Under the pieces are notes generated by a model that ran no database searches, was not told the DNA's origin, and saw only the letters and a program-made list of their open reading frames with translations. Position numbers and translations under genes: made by a program. DNA of 64,000 nt from contig CAKMRJ010005634.1 in NCBI GenBank assembly GCA_928212115.1, positions 171,339,021-171,403,020 of the forward strand, given 5' to 3'. Origin of the DNA: Lactuca virosa (Eukaryota; Streptophyta; Magnoliopsida; Asterales; Asteraceae). Shown here piece by piece: positions 45,976-56,725 of this stretch (its first letter is position 1; every line of letters starts with the position of its first letter).

Positions 45976-47337
45976 TTTTGAGAGTTGTTCAAACTTCACA
46001 ATCATTTTCCTGATTTTATAATGAAAATGCATCGTTGTTTACATGGTTACTTTACGTTCATCCAATCTGTTTGGTTTATGAGTTCACAAGAAAACCCAAT
46101 TTGGAATCTTGGTTTCAGTTTTCATACAGTCATAGTAATAGGAAGTAAAGCACATTATTATAAACAGTGTATAGAAGATGTATGGTGTGCTTATGTTTTC
46201 GATTCATCATACATTTGAAGAAATCCAATATTTAAGCTTTTTTATATTTTCTTTTCATTAGTTTTTCGTAGATCCTTGCCATAACATATTTTAACCAGTG
46301 AAGTTAGGGTAATATTTGTTAGTATTATTTTTTAGTTTATTAGTTCAACAAACACACATGATAACTGTTAGTAAGGTAAAATTAGTTGAATAATCTCTAC
46401 AAACTTTCATGAAGTTTATAATTTTTAGTTTATTGTTTTAATATTTTTTGGCAGGGGTCAATAATATATTCAAGTTTCCATGCACATATTGGTCAAACCG
46501 GAAGTAGAGGGATGACCTTTACACACCCAGTCAAGCATTTCTAAGAATTTTGTATGATTTATTAGTTTTCAACATGTAAGTTTTTATTTTTATCTGTTTT
46601 TACTGAAATTCTATTTTTTACTAAATATCTGTTTTTTATTATTGCTGTGTTTTTCATATTGAAAGTCTGTTATGTTCAGCTGAAAAATTATTTTTTAGAT
46701 ATTATTGCTAAAATTCTATGTTTTATAATTCTTACTTTCTTTTCTTCTTGTAGCTTCACACAAAGAAATGAAATAGATTGAAACAATCTAGGTTGAATGA
46801 CATGGTGTTAGTCAAATTCAGTCGTGCTTGGGACCAGGTGAAAGCTTTGTAGATTGACCATACTTGGGCATATATGAATAATTTTGAAATAGAGTACATA
46901 AGTGTGTTGTAATACTATGTATCTTAATAATGTATCTTGATGTAATAGAGTATGGTTATATTGAGTTAATTATAAGTGTGATGCATGGAGTGATTGTTGG
47001 TAGACTAGTAAAAATAAAAGTAATGATATTGTGTTTCCATTTATTATCTTAATTGTCTTATTATTATTTTATAGTATATAAAAAATTAAAATAACACTTA
47101 ACCTAGTTTAATAATATAAAAAATATGAAAATAATATTTATTTTATCAGTTAAATAGTGTCACAAAAAATAGTGCCACTAAAACCTAAAAAGGGCTGCAG
47201 CGACACAATCGAGAAGTGCCATTAAAGACCTTTAGTGGTATTTTTTTTTGTGCCGCTGATTCCCAGAGGGCCTTTAGTGGCACTTTTTTGGTGACACTTT
47301 TTCTGTGCCACTAAATGTCATTTTATTTGTAGTGTAT

Positions 47338-48175
47338 GTTTTTTATTGACCACTCAATATATATTGAATGATCAATATATATTTATATTTAGTACATCTC
47401 CCTTTTTATTTTTTAATCATATTTTATTTTACACCTTTTAGTTTTATTTGTTAATTGAATAATCTAACCACAGTGTAATTGTTTTCGAAGAAAATAACAA
47501 AAAAAAATATTTTTGATAAAAATAACCACCAAGTCCGGAATTAACATTCCGGTTAGAGAAAAAAATATTTGACAAAATTGCAAAAATGGTCACTGTGTTT
47601 GTCAAAATTATGTAGTTTTTGTCCAAAAAAGTTTGATGGTGCATGAGGGGTCTAATTTTGAATACCTTATGTGGCTTTAGTCCTTATAGTTGGTATTTTT
47701 TTTTGTGTTTTTGGTCCACACCCAACCTAAAATGACTAATATGCCCCTTAAATAATTATTTTTCAAATTTATTTATTTATTTTCTTTATTCTTGTAATTT
47801 AAAAAACCACAAACAAAATAAACTTCTCTCTCTCTCTCTCTCTCTCTTGGACGTTATCTCCCTAATTGGAACCACTGCTACCAAAAACAAAGTCAAACCC
47901 ACACCGCCACCACCAAATCTTCTGCCGAAACCCTGGCTTCCCCGGTGTCAAGTTCGTTGGAGCAACCTTTTTCGATTGAGATTTTTCTAGTACATACATC
48001 TTCATCTCCTACGCCTTCAAGATGGTTGCCATCCCAAACCTCCATCTTCACCCATTTCCTTCTTGGCCTGCATTGACCTCTACCCAGATCGATAGAGTTG
48101 TTGATGGTCGAGTCGTTTCACCACAACGGTGCTTCCTGATGAACTTAAATCTGAAAATTAAAGTCCACATCGAAA
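47338..48175. other. intergenic sequence before the gypsy stack
   Basis: AT-rich at first. A (CT)n lies at 47825-47848, followed by a CCA-rich stretch (47870-48120) that resembles a plant leader but has no convincing coding frame. Confidence 0.5.
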
Positions 48176-48401
48176 TGAAACATCCCAAAAATTTCAATAA
48201 ATATAAACCTTTCAAAAACAACCCCTTTATTTATAAAAGTCTTCAGAATTTCCAAAACATTATTTAAAATTGGAATCGTTTACAACATAATTTTCAAAAC
48301 ATTTTCATTATCAGAGTTTCCCAGAAATCATAAGTTCCAAAAACACGAGGATGTATACAGTCACGCCTTCGCCTTGTCACGGACCACTTAAGTACCTGAA
48401 A
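48176..48401 (-). repeat. gypsy LTR fragment A
   Basis: It begins TGAAACATCCC on the plus strand, like LTRs B, C and F. It stops at TACCTGAAA, where LTR B starts. The acceptor-like TTTCAG/GTAC (ending 48396) of its cassette is still present. The remainder should lie to the right of the window, beyond B, C and D. Confidence 0.6.
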
Positions 48402-48603
48402 TGTAACATCCTCAAAATCATGTCCAAAAATTTCATTTTAAAATCATTAATCAACCATAATCAAGTCATACATAAATCCTTATATGAAATCAAGTATCAT
48501 TTCAAACATATTTATTTTATCAGAGTAAACATCCTAGACTAAAACTTATTGGTGTGTGTGCCATGTGATCATCCCGAGATTTTCCCTCCGCTACCGGAAG
48601 TAC

Positions 48604-49304
48604 CTGAAACAAAAACTGAAAACCGTAAGCACGAAGCTTAGTGAGTTCCCCAACCTACCACATACCACATACATAACCACATACTGGGCCCTCGCCCGCT
48701 GCATCGGGACTTGCCCGGCATCGGGCCCCGCCCGGCATCAGGCCCCGCCTGGCATCGAGCCCCGCTCGGTATACAGATCTGTTTCTCTTAGGCCTCGCCT
48801 GTCTCTGGGCCTCACCCGCTGAACACATATAACATATAACCTAACACATAACAAATAGCTAAACATACTCTACTATACTCCTGATCTAAGGCCTCGCCTA
48901 ACTTGGGCCTCACCCCTGTCCTGCTACTGATGAGTCATGGAACCCCGTCCACAACCCTGCTGATAGTGAGATACGGTTCCCGACCCACACTCACCTCCCT
49001 CCTAACTCGGGCCTCGCCCCTGCTATGCTAATAATTAGATACAGAACCCCGTCCATACTCAGCTAGTGATGAAATGCGGGACCTCGCCCACACTCACCTC
49101 CCTACCAGGCACATACAAGTATCACACAGACAACAAGTATAATAAGCATACTAACATTCCTCGGGCTTGCCCCGGGATCGGCTCGTAATCCGGAACATGT
49201 ATCATAATAATGCCTAGGGCTAACCCCCGGGTCTTCCTACTATACACAAACATAATGGGCCGGCATTATGGCCGTAGACCCATGCACACAGTGAGGAGAC
49301 TCAC
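48604..49304 (-). other. intron-like cassette in LTR B
   Basis: In element orientation it has GAG/GTGAGT at 49304, a hairpin at 49283-49255 (ATGGG/CCCAT outer, CGGC/GCCG inner), GC-rich repeats, GGGGAACTCACTAAGCTTCG, then TTTTTGTTTCAG/GT ending at 48604. Predicted length is 701. Confidence 0.5.
48685..48830 (-). repeat. GC-rich hairpin array in LTR B
   Basis: Seven short palindromic units in a row: GGGC-CCTC-GCCC, CGGG-ACTTG-CCCG, CGGGC-CCC-GCCCG, CAGGC-CCC-GCCTG, CGAGC-CCC-GCTCG, AGGC-CTC-GCCT, GGG-CCTCA-CCC. Stem bases change in pairs. Similar GGGCCTCGCCC pieces recur to 49230. Confidence 0.75.
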
Positions 49305-49804
49305 CTCGCACTGCTGAACCCTGTTGATACTCCTCTGACTGCTGACTGGCAATTCCCGAACTGCTGACCCTCCGGCTCCCCGAGCTACCAATACCAAGAT
49401 AACACTTAGACCAAAACCAATAATTCTCCTTAGGGTAAAATGACCATTTTACCCCCTAGTCCAACTTGGTCCATATCTAAGGCCTAATACTAGGTAAGCT
49501 TCCCACGCCCACTAGTGGCCCACTAATGGCCCAATTTGCTAAATCGGGCCCAATCCCTCTAATAGGTCTAACCCTAAGCCCAAAAAATTCCTTGGCCCAT
49601 ATTATCTGTGTAACATCCCAAAAATACATGACTAAAAATTTCGTTTTAAAAACATTACTTAAACCACAATTGTCAATTCATAACATAAAATCATAATGTG
49701 AATTCAAACATAATCTTCTTATCAGAGTAAAACATCCCAGGCTGACTAGTTATGGTGTGTGCCATGCGATCATCCCGAGCTCTACTCTCCGCTACCGGAA
49801 ATAC

Positions 49805-50313
49805 CTGAAACCAAAACTGAAAACTGTAAGCACAAAGCTTAGTGAGCTCCCCCAAACTACCACACACCATACAATAACATATAAAGCACATACTGGGTCT
49901 TGCCCACTGCATCGGACCGAAGTCTGGACTAACTGGGGCCTTGCCCCTGTATCGGACCGAAATCCGGACTAACTGGGGCCTTACCCCCTGCATCGGACCG
50001 AAGTCCGGACTAACTGGGGCCTTGCCCCCTGCATCGGACCAAAGTTCGGACTAACTGGGGCCTTGCCCCCTGTATCGGACCGAAGTCCGGACTAACTGAA
50101 CATAGCATAGCATAATCATAACTACTAGCATAAACACATATACTGCATACTGTATCGGACCGAAGTCCGGAACACATAACACAAAAACATGCTTGAATCA
50201 CAAAGACATCAAGCACACTGAACTACTGCATCGGACCGAAGTCCGGAACTACTGCTAACTAAACGGGCTGGCATTGTGGCCGTAGACCCGTTCCTACTGG
50301 AAGGAAAACTCAC
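49805..50313 (-). other. intron-like cassette in LTR C
   Basis: In element orientation it has CAG/GTGAGT at 50313, a hairpin at 50291-50263 (ACGGG/CCCGT), the UUCG hairpin array, GGGGGAGCTCACTAAGCTTT, then TTTTGGTTTCAG/GT ending at 49805. Predicted length is 509. Confidence 0.5.
49909..50247 (-). repeat. seven GGAC-UUCG-GUCC hairpin units in LTR C
   Basis: The plus strand reads TCGGACCGAAGTCCGGA; the transcribed strand therefore reads TCCGGACTTCGGTCCGA, which folds as GGAC-UUCG-GUCC. Units lie at about 49911, 49951, 49993, 50033, 50074, 50154 and 50231. The first five are spaced about 41 bp apart with an ACTAACTGGGGCCTTGCCCC spacer. Four units are perfect. The others carry one or two changes, one of them a wobble. 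Confidence 0.85.
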
Positions 50314-53300
50314 CTGTACTGCTGAACTCTGCTGATAATCCTCTGGCTGCTAATCGAATATTCTCCGAAGCGCTGCTCTCCTAGCTCACCGAGCTACCAA
50401 CACCAAATAATAGAACTTAGCCTAAACTGTCCTCCAGAGGTCAACTAAGTCAACTCTGGTCAAGGTCCTGGTCAAAGTCAACCTTCCAGTTGAATCGACT
50501 CACCGAGTTGTTCTACCAACTCGCCGAGTCCATGCTCTTCAAATCCCAAACAACCTCGACTCCACTCGTCAAGTCTAGCGAGAACTCGACGAGTTCTCCT
50601 TCATCTAACGCTTCGGGACTATCTTCAACCGACTCGCCGAGTTGTTCTACAACTCGCCGAGTCCATCTTCATCAGCTAAGAAGATTGCCTTGGACTCGCC
50701 GAGTTCCTCCTTAAACTCGTCGAGTACCATGATATTCATGTCCATCACAGACACAGACTGGCTGAATCCTTTACTAACTCCACTCACTGATTTGTATCAT
50801 AAACAGAAGGGTTTGGGTTTACGACCCGACTCGCCGAGTCCAAGACTGACTCGCCAAGTCGATCTTGAGAAACTCTATTCTGTCGATTTCAGTCTATTCC
50901 AACACTCCTAACTCATAGATCTGGACTCCTTATGCTAGCATTGCACGTAAAGTTGCTAACTTTATGTGCATGCAAGGTGCTATGAGGCTAGAACACCAAA
51001 TCCAAGGTAATAAGAAGTTCAAGGTCAAGACATGGAACCTTAGCTAGATAAAGCCAACAACTTTGAGCTTCTAGAGCTCAAAAGTGTCCAGATCTAATGT
51101 CCAATCCATCCTCCAAGGCTTATCACCCGGATTCCACTTGGGAATGGTCCAAAAGTAACAAAAGATAAGCTAGAAAAGGGATCTAGATGATTAACATGCA
51201 AGGTATAAGCTTTATACCTTCAAATGATCTGGAATGTCACCCAAACTCTGGATCTATACTCCTTTCCTTGCTCCTTTTCTTCTACAATCTTCAAGATGCA
51301 CACCAAGAGCCTTAATCTTTTCACACAAACTCAAGAATGAAGTTGGGAGGCTAGGGTTTCGTCTCTGGACAATGGAGGCTATAAATGAAACCCTAGAAAT
51401 GAGAATGAGATGCTTAAATAGGGTGCCAAGTCCCGAAATTAGGGTTTCTCAACCCAGACCAGACTCGTCGAGTCAGTCTCCCCGACTCGCCGAGTCGGTC
51501 ACTTAATCCGCGACACGGGTCACGCTCAGACTCGTCGAGTCAGTCTCCAATGACACTACGCCCCGCGTACGGCTTATGGGCAGCCTACATCTCTGCCCAC
51601 GAGTCTTAAGGTCCAATCCAAAGTGTCAAGTCCAACCATAGTCCAATATCTTTTAAGTTGCATAATTAATTAATTAATTAATACCTCGAGAGACGGATGT
51701 TACAATTCACCCCCACTTGAATCAGACTTCGTCCTCGAAGTCTGCTGCTACTAAATCTGAAAACAACTCCGGATAATGCTCCCTCATCTCCTCCTCGGAC
51801 TCCCACGTCGACTCTGAACCCTTCCGGTGCTGCCACTGCACCTTTACTAGCTGAACTACCTTGTTCCTCAAGGTCTTCGTCTCCCGATCCAAGATCGTAA
51901 TGGGTCTCTCGATGTAATTCAGGCTGCTATCAACATGAGTATCCTCCAATGGTACAACTGCTGACTCGTCCACCAAACACTTCCATAACTGAGATACATG
52001 GAACGTGTTGTGGATCTGACTGAGCTCTGCTGGAAGATCCAAACGGTAAGCAACCTGACCCACCCGGGCCAAAACCCTAAACGGTCCAATGAATCTGGGG
52101 CCCAGCTTGCCCCGTTTCCGAAATCTGATAACACCCTTGCAGGGTGACACTTTCAGGAGGACCATATCGCCCACCTGAAACTCCAAGTCCGAACACCGCT
52201 TGTCGGGGTAACTCTTTTGCCGACTCTGAGCAGTCTGGAGCCTGCTCCGGACTTGCTGAATTCGCTCCGTGGTCTTGAGTACTACCTCCGTACTCCCCAT
52301 GACTCTCTGACTGACCTCACCCCAACAGATTGGGGTCCTGCACTTCCTCCCATAGAGCATCTCGAAGGGAGGTCGGTCTATACTGGAATGATAGCTGTTG
52401 TTATACGAAAATTCCGCTAACGGAAGATACTAATCCCAACTGCCACCTAAATCTAGCACACATGCCCGAAGCATGTCCTCGAGAGTCTGAATCGTCCTCT
52501 CGCTCTGTCCATCCGTCTGAGGGTGGAAAGCGGTGTTGAAATGGAGACGAGTACCCATCTCTTCGTGAAACCGCTTCCAAAACCTGGAAGTGAACCGGAC
52601 GTCTCGGTCTGACACCACCGAAACAGTCTCGGACTGACACCACCGAAACAGGCACTCCATGACGTGCCACTACCTATCGCACATAGATCTCGGCCAGCTT
52701 CTCGGCCGAGATGCTCTCCTAGATCGGTATAAAATGCGCACTCTTGGTCAATCAATCCACAATGACCCAAATCGAATCGACCCCTCGTGCGGTCCTGGGA
52801 AGCTTAGTAATGAAACCCATGGTGATATCCTCCTATTTCCACACGGTAATATCTAATGGTTGCATCTTGCCGTGGGGTCTCTGGTGCTCTGCCTTGACCT
52901 TCCTGCAGGTCAGGCACCTCTCTACGTACCAAGCTACATCCCGCTTCATGCACGGCCACCAGTAACCGGGTCGAAGATCTCTGTACATCTTCGTCGCCCC
53001 TGGGTGGATGGAGAACCGAGACTTGTGGGCCTCATCCATCAACACCTGCTGTACTCCGCCCCAGTACGGTACCCAGACCCTCCCATGCAGGGTCAATAAT
53101 CCTTGACTATCATAATCGAAGGAAGCTACTCGGCCCACGATCCTCTCACACTTCTGCCTCTCTAATCTGCTTCAGCAATGGAGTAATCACTGTTATCCTC
53201 AGGCGTATATCTATGATCGGGGCCGCTACCGCCTTGCGGCTCAGGGCGTCGGCCACTACGTTGGCCTTGCCCGGATGGTAAAGGATCTCACAGTCATAAT

Positions 53301-54349
53301 CCTTTACCACATCTAACCACCGACGCTGTCTCATGTTCAGATTCGGCTGATCCATGAGGCACCTCAAACTCTTGTGATCCGTGTAGATGGTACAACGGAC
53401 CCCATAGAGGTAATGTCGCCAAATCTTGAGGGCGAACATCACTGCCCCCAGCTCTAGATCGTGTGTCGGATAGTTAGCCTCGTGAGGCTTCAATTGTCTA
53501 GAGGCATAAGCTATCACATGCCCTCGCTGCATCAATACTGCTCCCAAACTTGTGATCGAAGCGTCACAATAGACTACAAAGTCATCCACTCCTTCTGGAA
53601 AGGTAAGAATTGGCGCCTCGCACAGTCGCTGTGACAACCCGAAATTTTTTGCTTTGAAAGCTCAGTCAATCAACTCAACTGATTGTCAGACTCACTTCTA
53701 ATGAGTTCTAGCCTTGTTAAAGGTCATTTTAAGGAGTTTTAGCCTAGTACACTTAAGGAATAAGTGTTTGGAAGTATCAGCGGAAGTTCTAAGCCATCCA
53801 GCAAACTGTAAACCTCTTTATGAGGAGTTTACGGTCAAGACCCTCCTATATAAATACTTTATGATCATTTTGATCATTTCTTCCCTTTCAAACTCAAGAA
53901 CTTCCAAATCCTCTCAAGTATCATGAAGTTCATCATCCTAGATCATCAAAATCGTAAGTGTTCTTCCTTTGATTTATTGATACATCTCTTAATCTAGTAT
54001 CATCTCATGATTTCATCCATATAAATCATCTTTTCTTAGATCTTCAAGAAACACCAAGAACACACACTAGTGTTCTTGGACCTTAATCACCATTTTAAGC
54101 CTCTATATCGTAAGTACTCCCTCCTTAGCTTGTTATCTAGTTGAAACACCTGATTAGATCCTTGAAAAACATCAAGAATCCAAGAACAAAGGTGTTTACG
54201 GTCTAAGTGTATCTCCTTAGACCGTAAAACCTAATGAAAGGTGCATTAGAGACCTTAAACCCTCGTAAAACCTAGAATGGAACTTAGAACCCTTCGAAAT
54301 GCTTGGAAATCATCCTATGCACAAAAGGATGTGAGTTTACGGTGGTAAA

Positions 54350-54560
54350 CTCACTAGACCGTAAACCTTATGACCGTATGGTCAGAGGACCGTAAACAGA
54401 TGGGACCGTGAACCCATTTGACTGTAAGGTCACTAGACCGTAAACCTTATTACCGTAAGGTCATAGGACCGTAAACACATGAGAGCGTGAACCCATTTGA
54501 CCGTAAGGTTATTACACCGTAACTCATGACCGTAAACTCCATTGGTGGCCGTGAACTCTC
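54350..54560 (+). repeat. ACCGTAA(A/G) repeat in LTR E
   Basis: GACCGTAAACC and GACCGTAAGGTCA alternate about a dozen times with short spacers. ACCGTAAGGT is nearly its own complement. The fragment of LTR at 8456-8750 has related GGCCGTAAAC motifs. Confidence 0.7.
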
Positions 54561-54804
54561 CCTTGATCAATCACATGTGATTCAACACTTCATTCCAAGT
54601 GTTTCCTAGTCCCGTGAGGTGTTTCCTTGCCTTTGGTTGCCTCTAAACGCTATATTTAAGTCAATATATGCCATTATATGTCATTACGCTATATTTAAGT
54701 AAATATATGCCATTATATGTCATTTAGGAGTCGTTAAGTCTCGGGACTTCATTCGTGGAACTTCTCATCCTTACGCGCATATTCGTTTGAATCACCCACA
54801 TAAG

Positions 54805-56725
54805 GTGAGTTCATACCCCGTAATCAATCATTTAAACTGTTTTAAATGCTTTTAAGGGGGGGGAATACAAGTTGAACACAATGATAATTGTGTAATTGTT
54901 TGTTATAAACATTTCCCAAAAGATTGCTTATGTCATTAATAAGTAGTCAAAACATTTCAAAAACTCTTTTAAAGTTATGTTACCTTATAGTTTAACCAAA
55001 TTCCGTTTTTAAAGTACAATCATAACTTAGTAGTAAAATGAGTCTTTTCAATAATAGTTCAAGTAAAACACTAGTAAACTATAAGGGGTATAGTTTAGAG
55101 GTTCAGTTCATACTAGATACAATACACGATAACATAAAAAGAAACAGGGAGGTAGATACAATACACGATAACATAAAGAGAAACAAGGAGGTAGATACAA
55201 TACTTCAAAGAGAACATACTAAGATACTATAACACAACAAACATACTAAGATGCTATAGCATAGAACAACTACATGATCTAATTATACCAATGAATCACT
55301 AACTCATTGTTCTTAACAAAAGGTGATAGTTAAATTGGGTATACATAATCATATAACATTAATGTGAATTACACGATTAGCAATTGTTTGCTACAGTCGC
55401 GTTTGGTCCCCAGAATCTCTTGACAGGGAGAGCATATAGTATGGGTACTAGCCTTCACATTATGACCTTACTAAAACAAACATGTTTTAAGGTAATTAGT
55501 ACTACAGGATGTCAATTCAAAAGACAGCTGCGTACTTATAAATTCCCATTACTTTCAGTAAGTGACAGTTCCACTTGAAAGCTAATACAAACTATTTTCG
55601 AGTCAAGATAGTTATAAACTAGGGAAAACTTACATTTTACAAACGACACACAGAACAGTCGAGTCTAGTACATTCAGTAGAAAGGGACCTATAATGCTAA
55701 CTTTATGATTCCTTAGTGTATGCATTCAGGGATATATATTGATCGAGTCCGACAGGTAGTAGGATGTGTGTTTTCCGCTTCATTTCATGTTCCTTGTTTG
55801 GTTGTGGGCTTAGAGCAGATACACCCAGCCTACTATCTATCCGATCTTAGCTATATATATATGTTCCTTGTACACCAAGAAATCATAAGGGGTACCATGT
55901 ATGGGTCAGGTCATAGGACACTAATTCAATGCACAGTTTTCTAGTACAAAACATACTTTTCAAAATGAAGAACTTTTGGAATACAAAACTAGAAACTTAC
56001 CAGTTAAGGGTTTAATCCATTTTATTAAACCAGTATAAACTTAAAGGACCTTAGGTGATTAACTCTATAATACCTTAGTTTATACATCATGGTTATATAT
56101 CATTAATACCCAATAGGTAGTTGGATGTGTGCTTTCCGCCTTACTTCATGTTCCTTGTTTGGTTGTGGGCTTAGGGAAGATTCACCCAATTAACTATCTA
56201 TTCGATATTAGATCATATATAGCCAGTATAAACTAAGTGATTATAGAAGTAATCACTGTGGTCACCATTTTAATATAAGAAATAAGGGTTTTCTTAAAGA
56301 ATATTTTTATCAAATATAAAGGAACTATCACAATTAACTCCATGCGTAACAAGTGAATACGCCAGGGTTATATGCAATAATGATCTAACAAACAATGGGA
56401 TGTGTGTTTTCCGCCTTAATTCTTGTTTCTTGTTTGGATGTGGGCTTAGGGCAGATACACACAATCGATTGTTTGTTTACTCTGAGTTTTATATAACTTG
56501 TATCCATTTAGTACTCATAGAAAGGATTGTAGAGTCATTTTTACTTATCTTTCATCAAATTAGGAAATATAGGATTTTCTGAAGGAACAGGGGAACTTTT
56601 CTAAACAGAACTTACAACTTACTACATCTTACTACAACTTTCTACAACTTACTTACATCACTAAAATCTTATGAACTCACCAACTTAAATGCTGATCAAC
56701 TCTTTCAAATAACTTGTATTCTCAG
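54805..56725 (+). other. intron-like interval in LTR E
   Basis: AAG/GTGAGT lies at 54805. GAACTCACCAACTTAAATGC and CTGATC lie about 50-40 bases before TTGTATTCTCAG/G, which ends at 56725. Predicted length is 1,921. The interval contains a 38 bp direct repeat (about 55115-55195) and three large hairpins. Confidence 0.4.
55754..56480 (+). repeat. three hairpin units with a conserved loop and different stems in LTR E
   Basis: Units at about 55754-55839, 56112-56203 and 56386-56479 share a loop containing GATGTGTG, TTTCCGC, TTGTTTGG and TGTGGGCTTAG. The flanking arms pair within each unit but differ between units: GGTAGTAGG with CCTACTATC, AATAGGTAGTT with AACTATCTATT, AACAAACAAT with ATTGTTTGTT. 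Confidence 0.75.

Larger units (their letters stand above)
40075..47334. mobile_element. CACTA (En/Spm-type) DNA transposon with a copia element inside
   Basis: The left tip is CACTACAAATAATATTACAT followed by TTAGTGGCA. The right tip is its complement, TGCCACTAAATGTCATTTTA then TTTGTAGTG. The 3 bp TAT is duplicated outside both tips (40072-40074 and 47335-47337), the length known for CACTA elements. AGTGGCAC/GTGACACT motifs are repeated in both orientations in the outer 100-180 bases, as expected of subterminal transposase sites. Removing the copia insertion leaves about 2.4 kb without any transposase frame, so it is non-autonomous. It would need a transposase from elsewhere. Confidence 0.85.
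48402..49608 (-). repeat. gypsy LTR fragment B
   Basis: It begins TGTAACATCCTC inside LTR A and is cut at 49608 by LTR C. It carries a full intron-like cassette (49304-48604) with a GC-rich hairpin array. The missing part is expected beyond element C. Confidence 0.7.
49609..51704 (-). repeat. 3' LTR of gypsy element C
   Basis: On the plus strand it starts TGTAACATCCC and ends GGATGTTACA, followed by the polypurine tract (in element orientation AAGTGGGGGTGAAT). A TATA-like TATTTAAG is at 51420-51413. It contains about ten perfect ACTCGNCGAGT palindromes, the hairpin 50943-50969 shared with F, and an intron-like cassette. Confidence 0.85.

Noticed and set aside
45985..46218. ORF of 77 codons inside the CACTA element, considered as a transposase piece
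   Set aside because: No TNP-like motif, and the region is AT-rich with no neighbouring coding frames.
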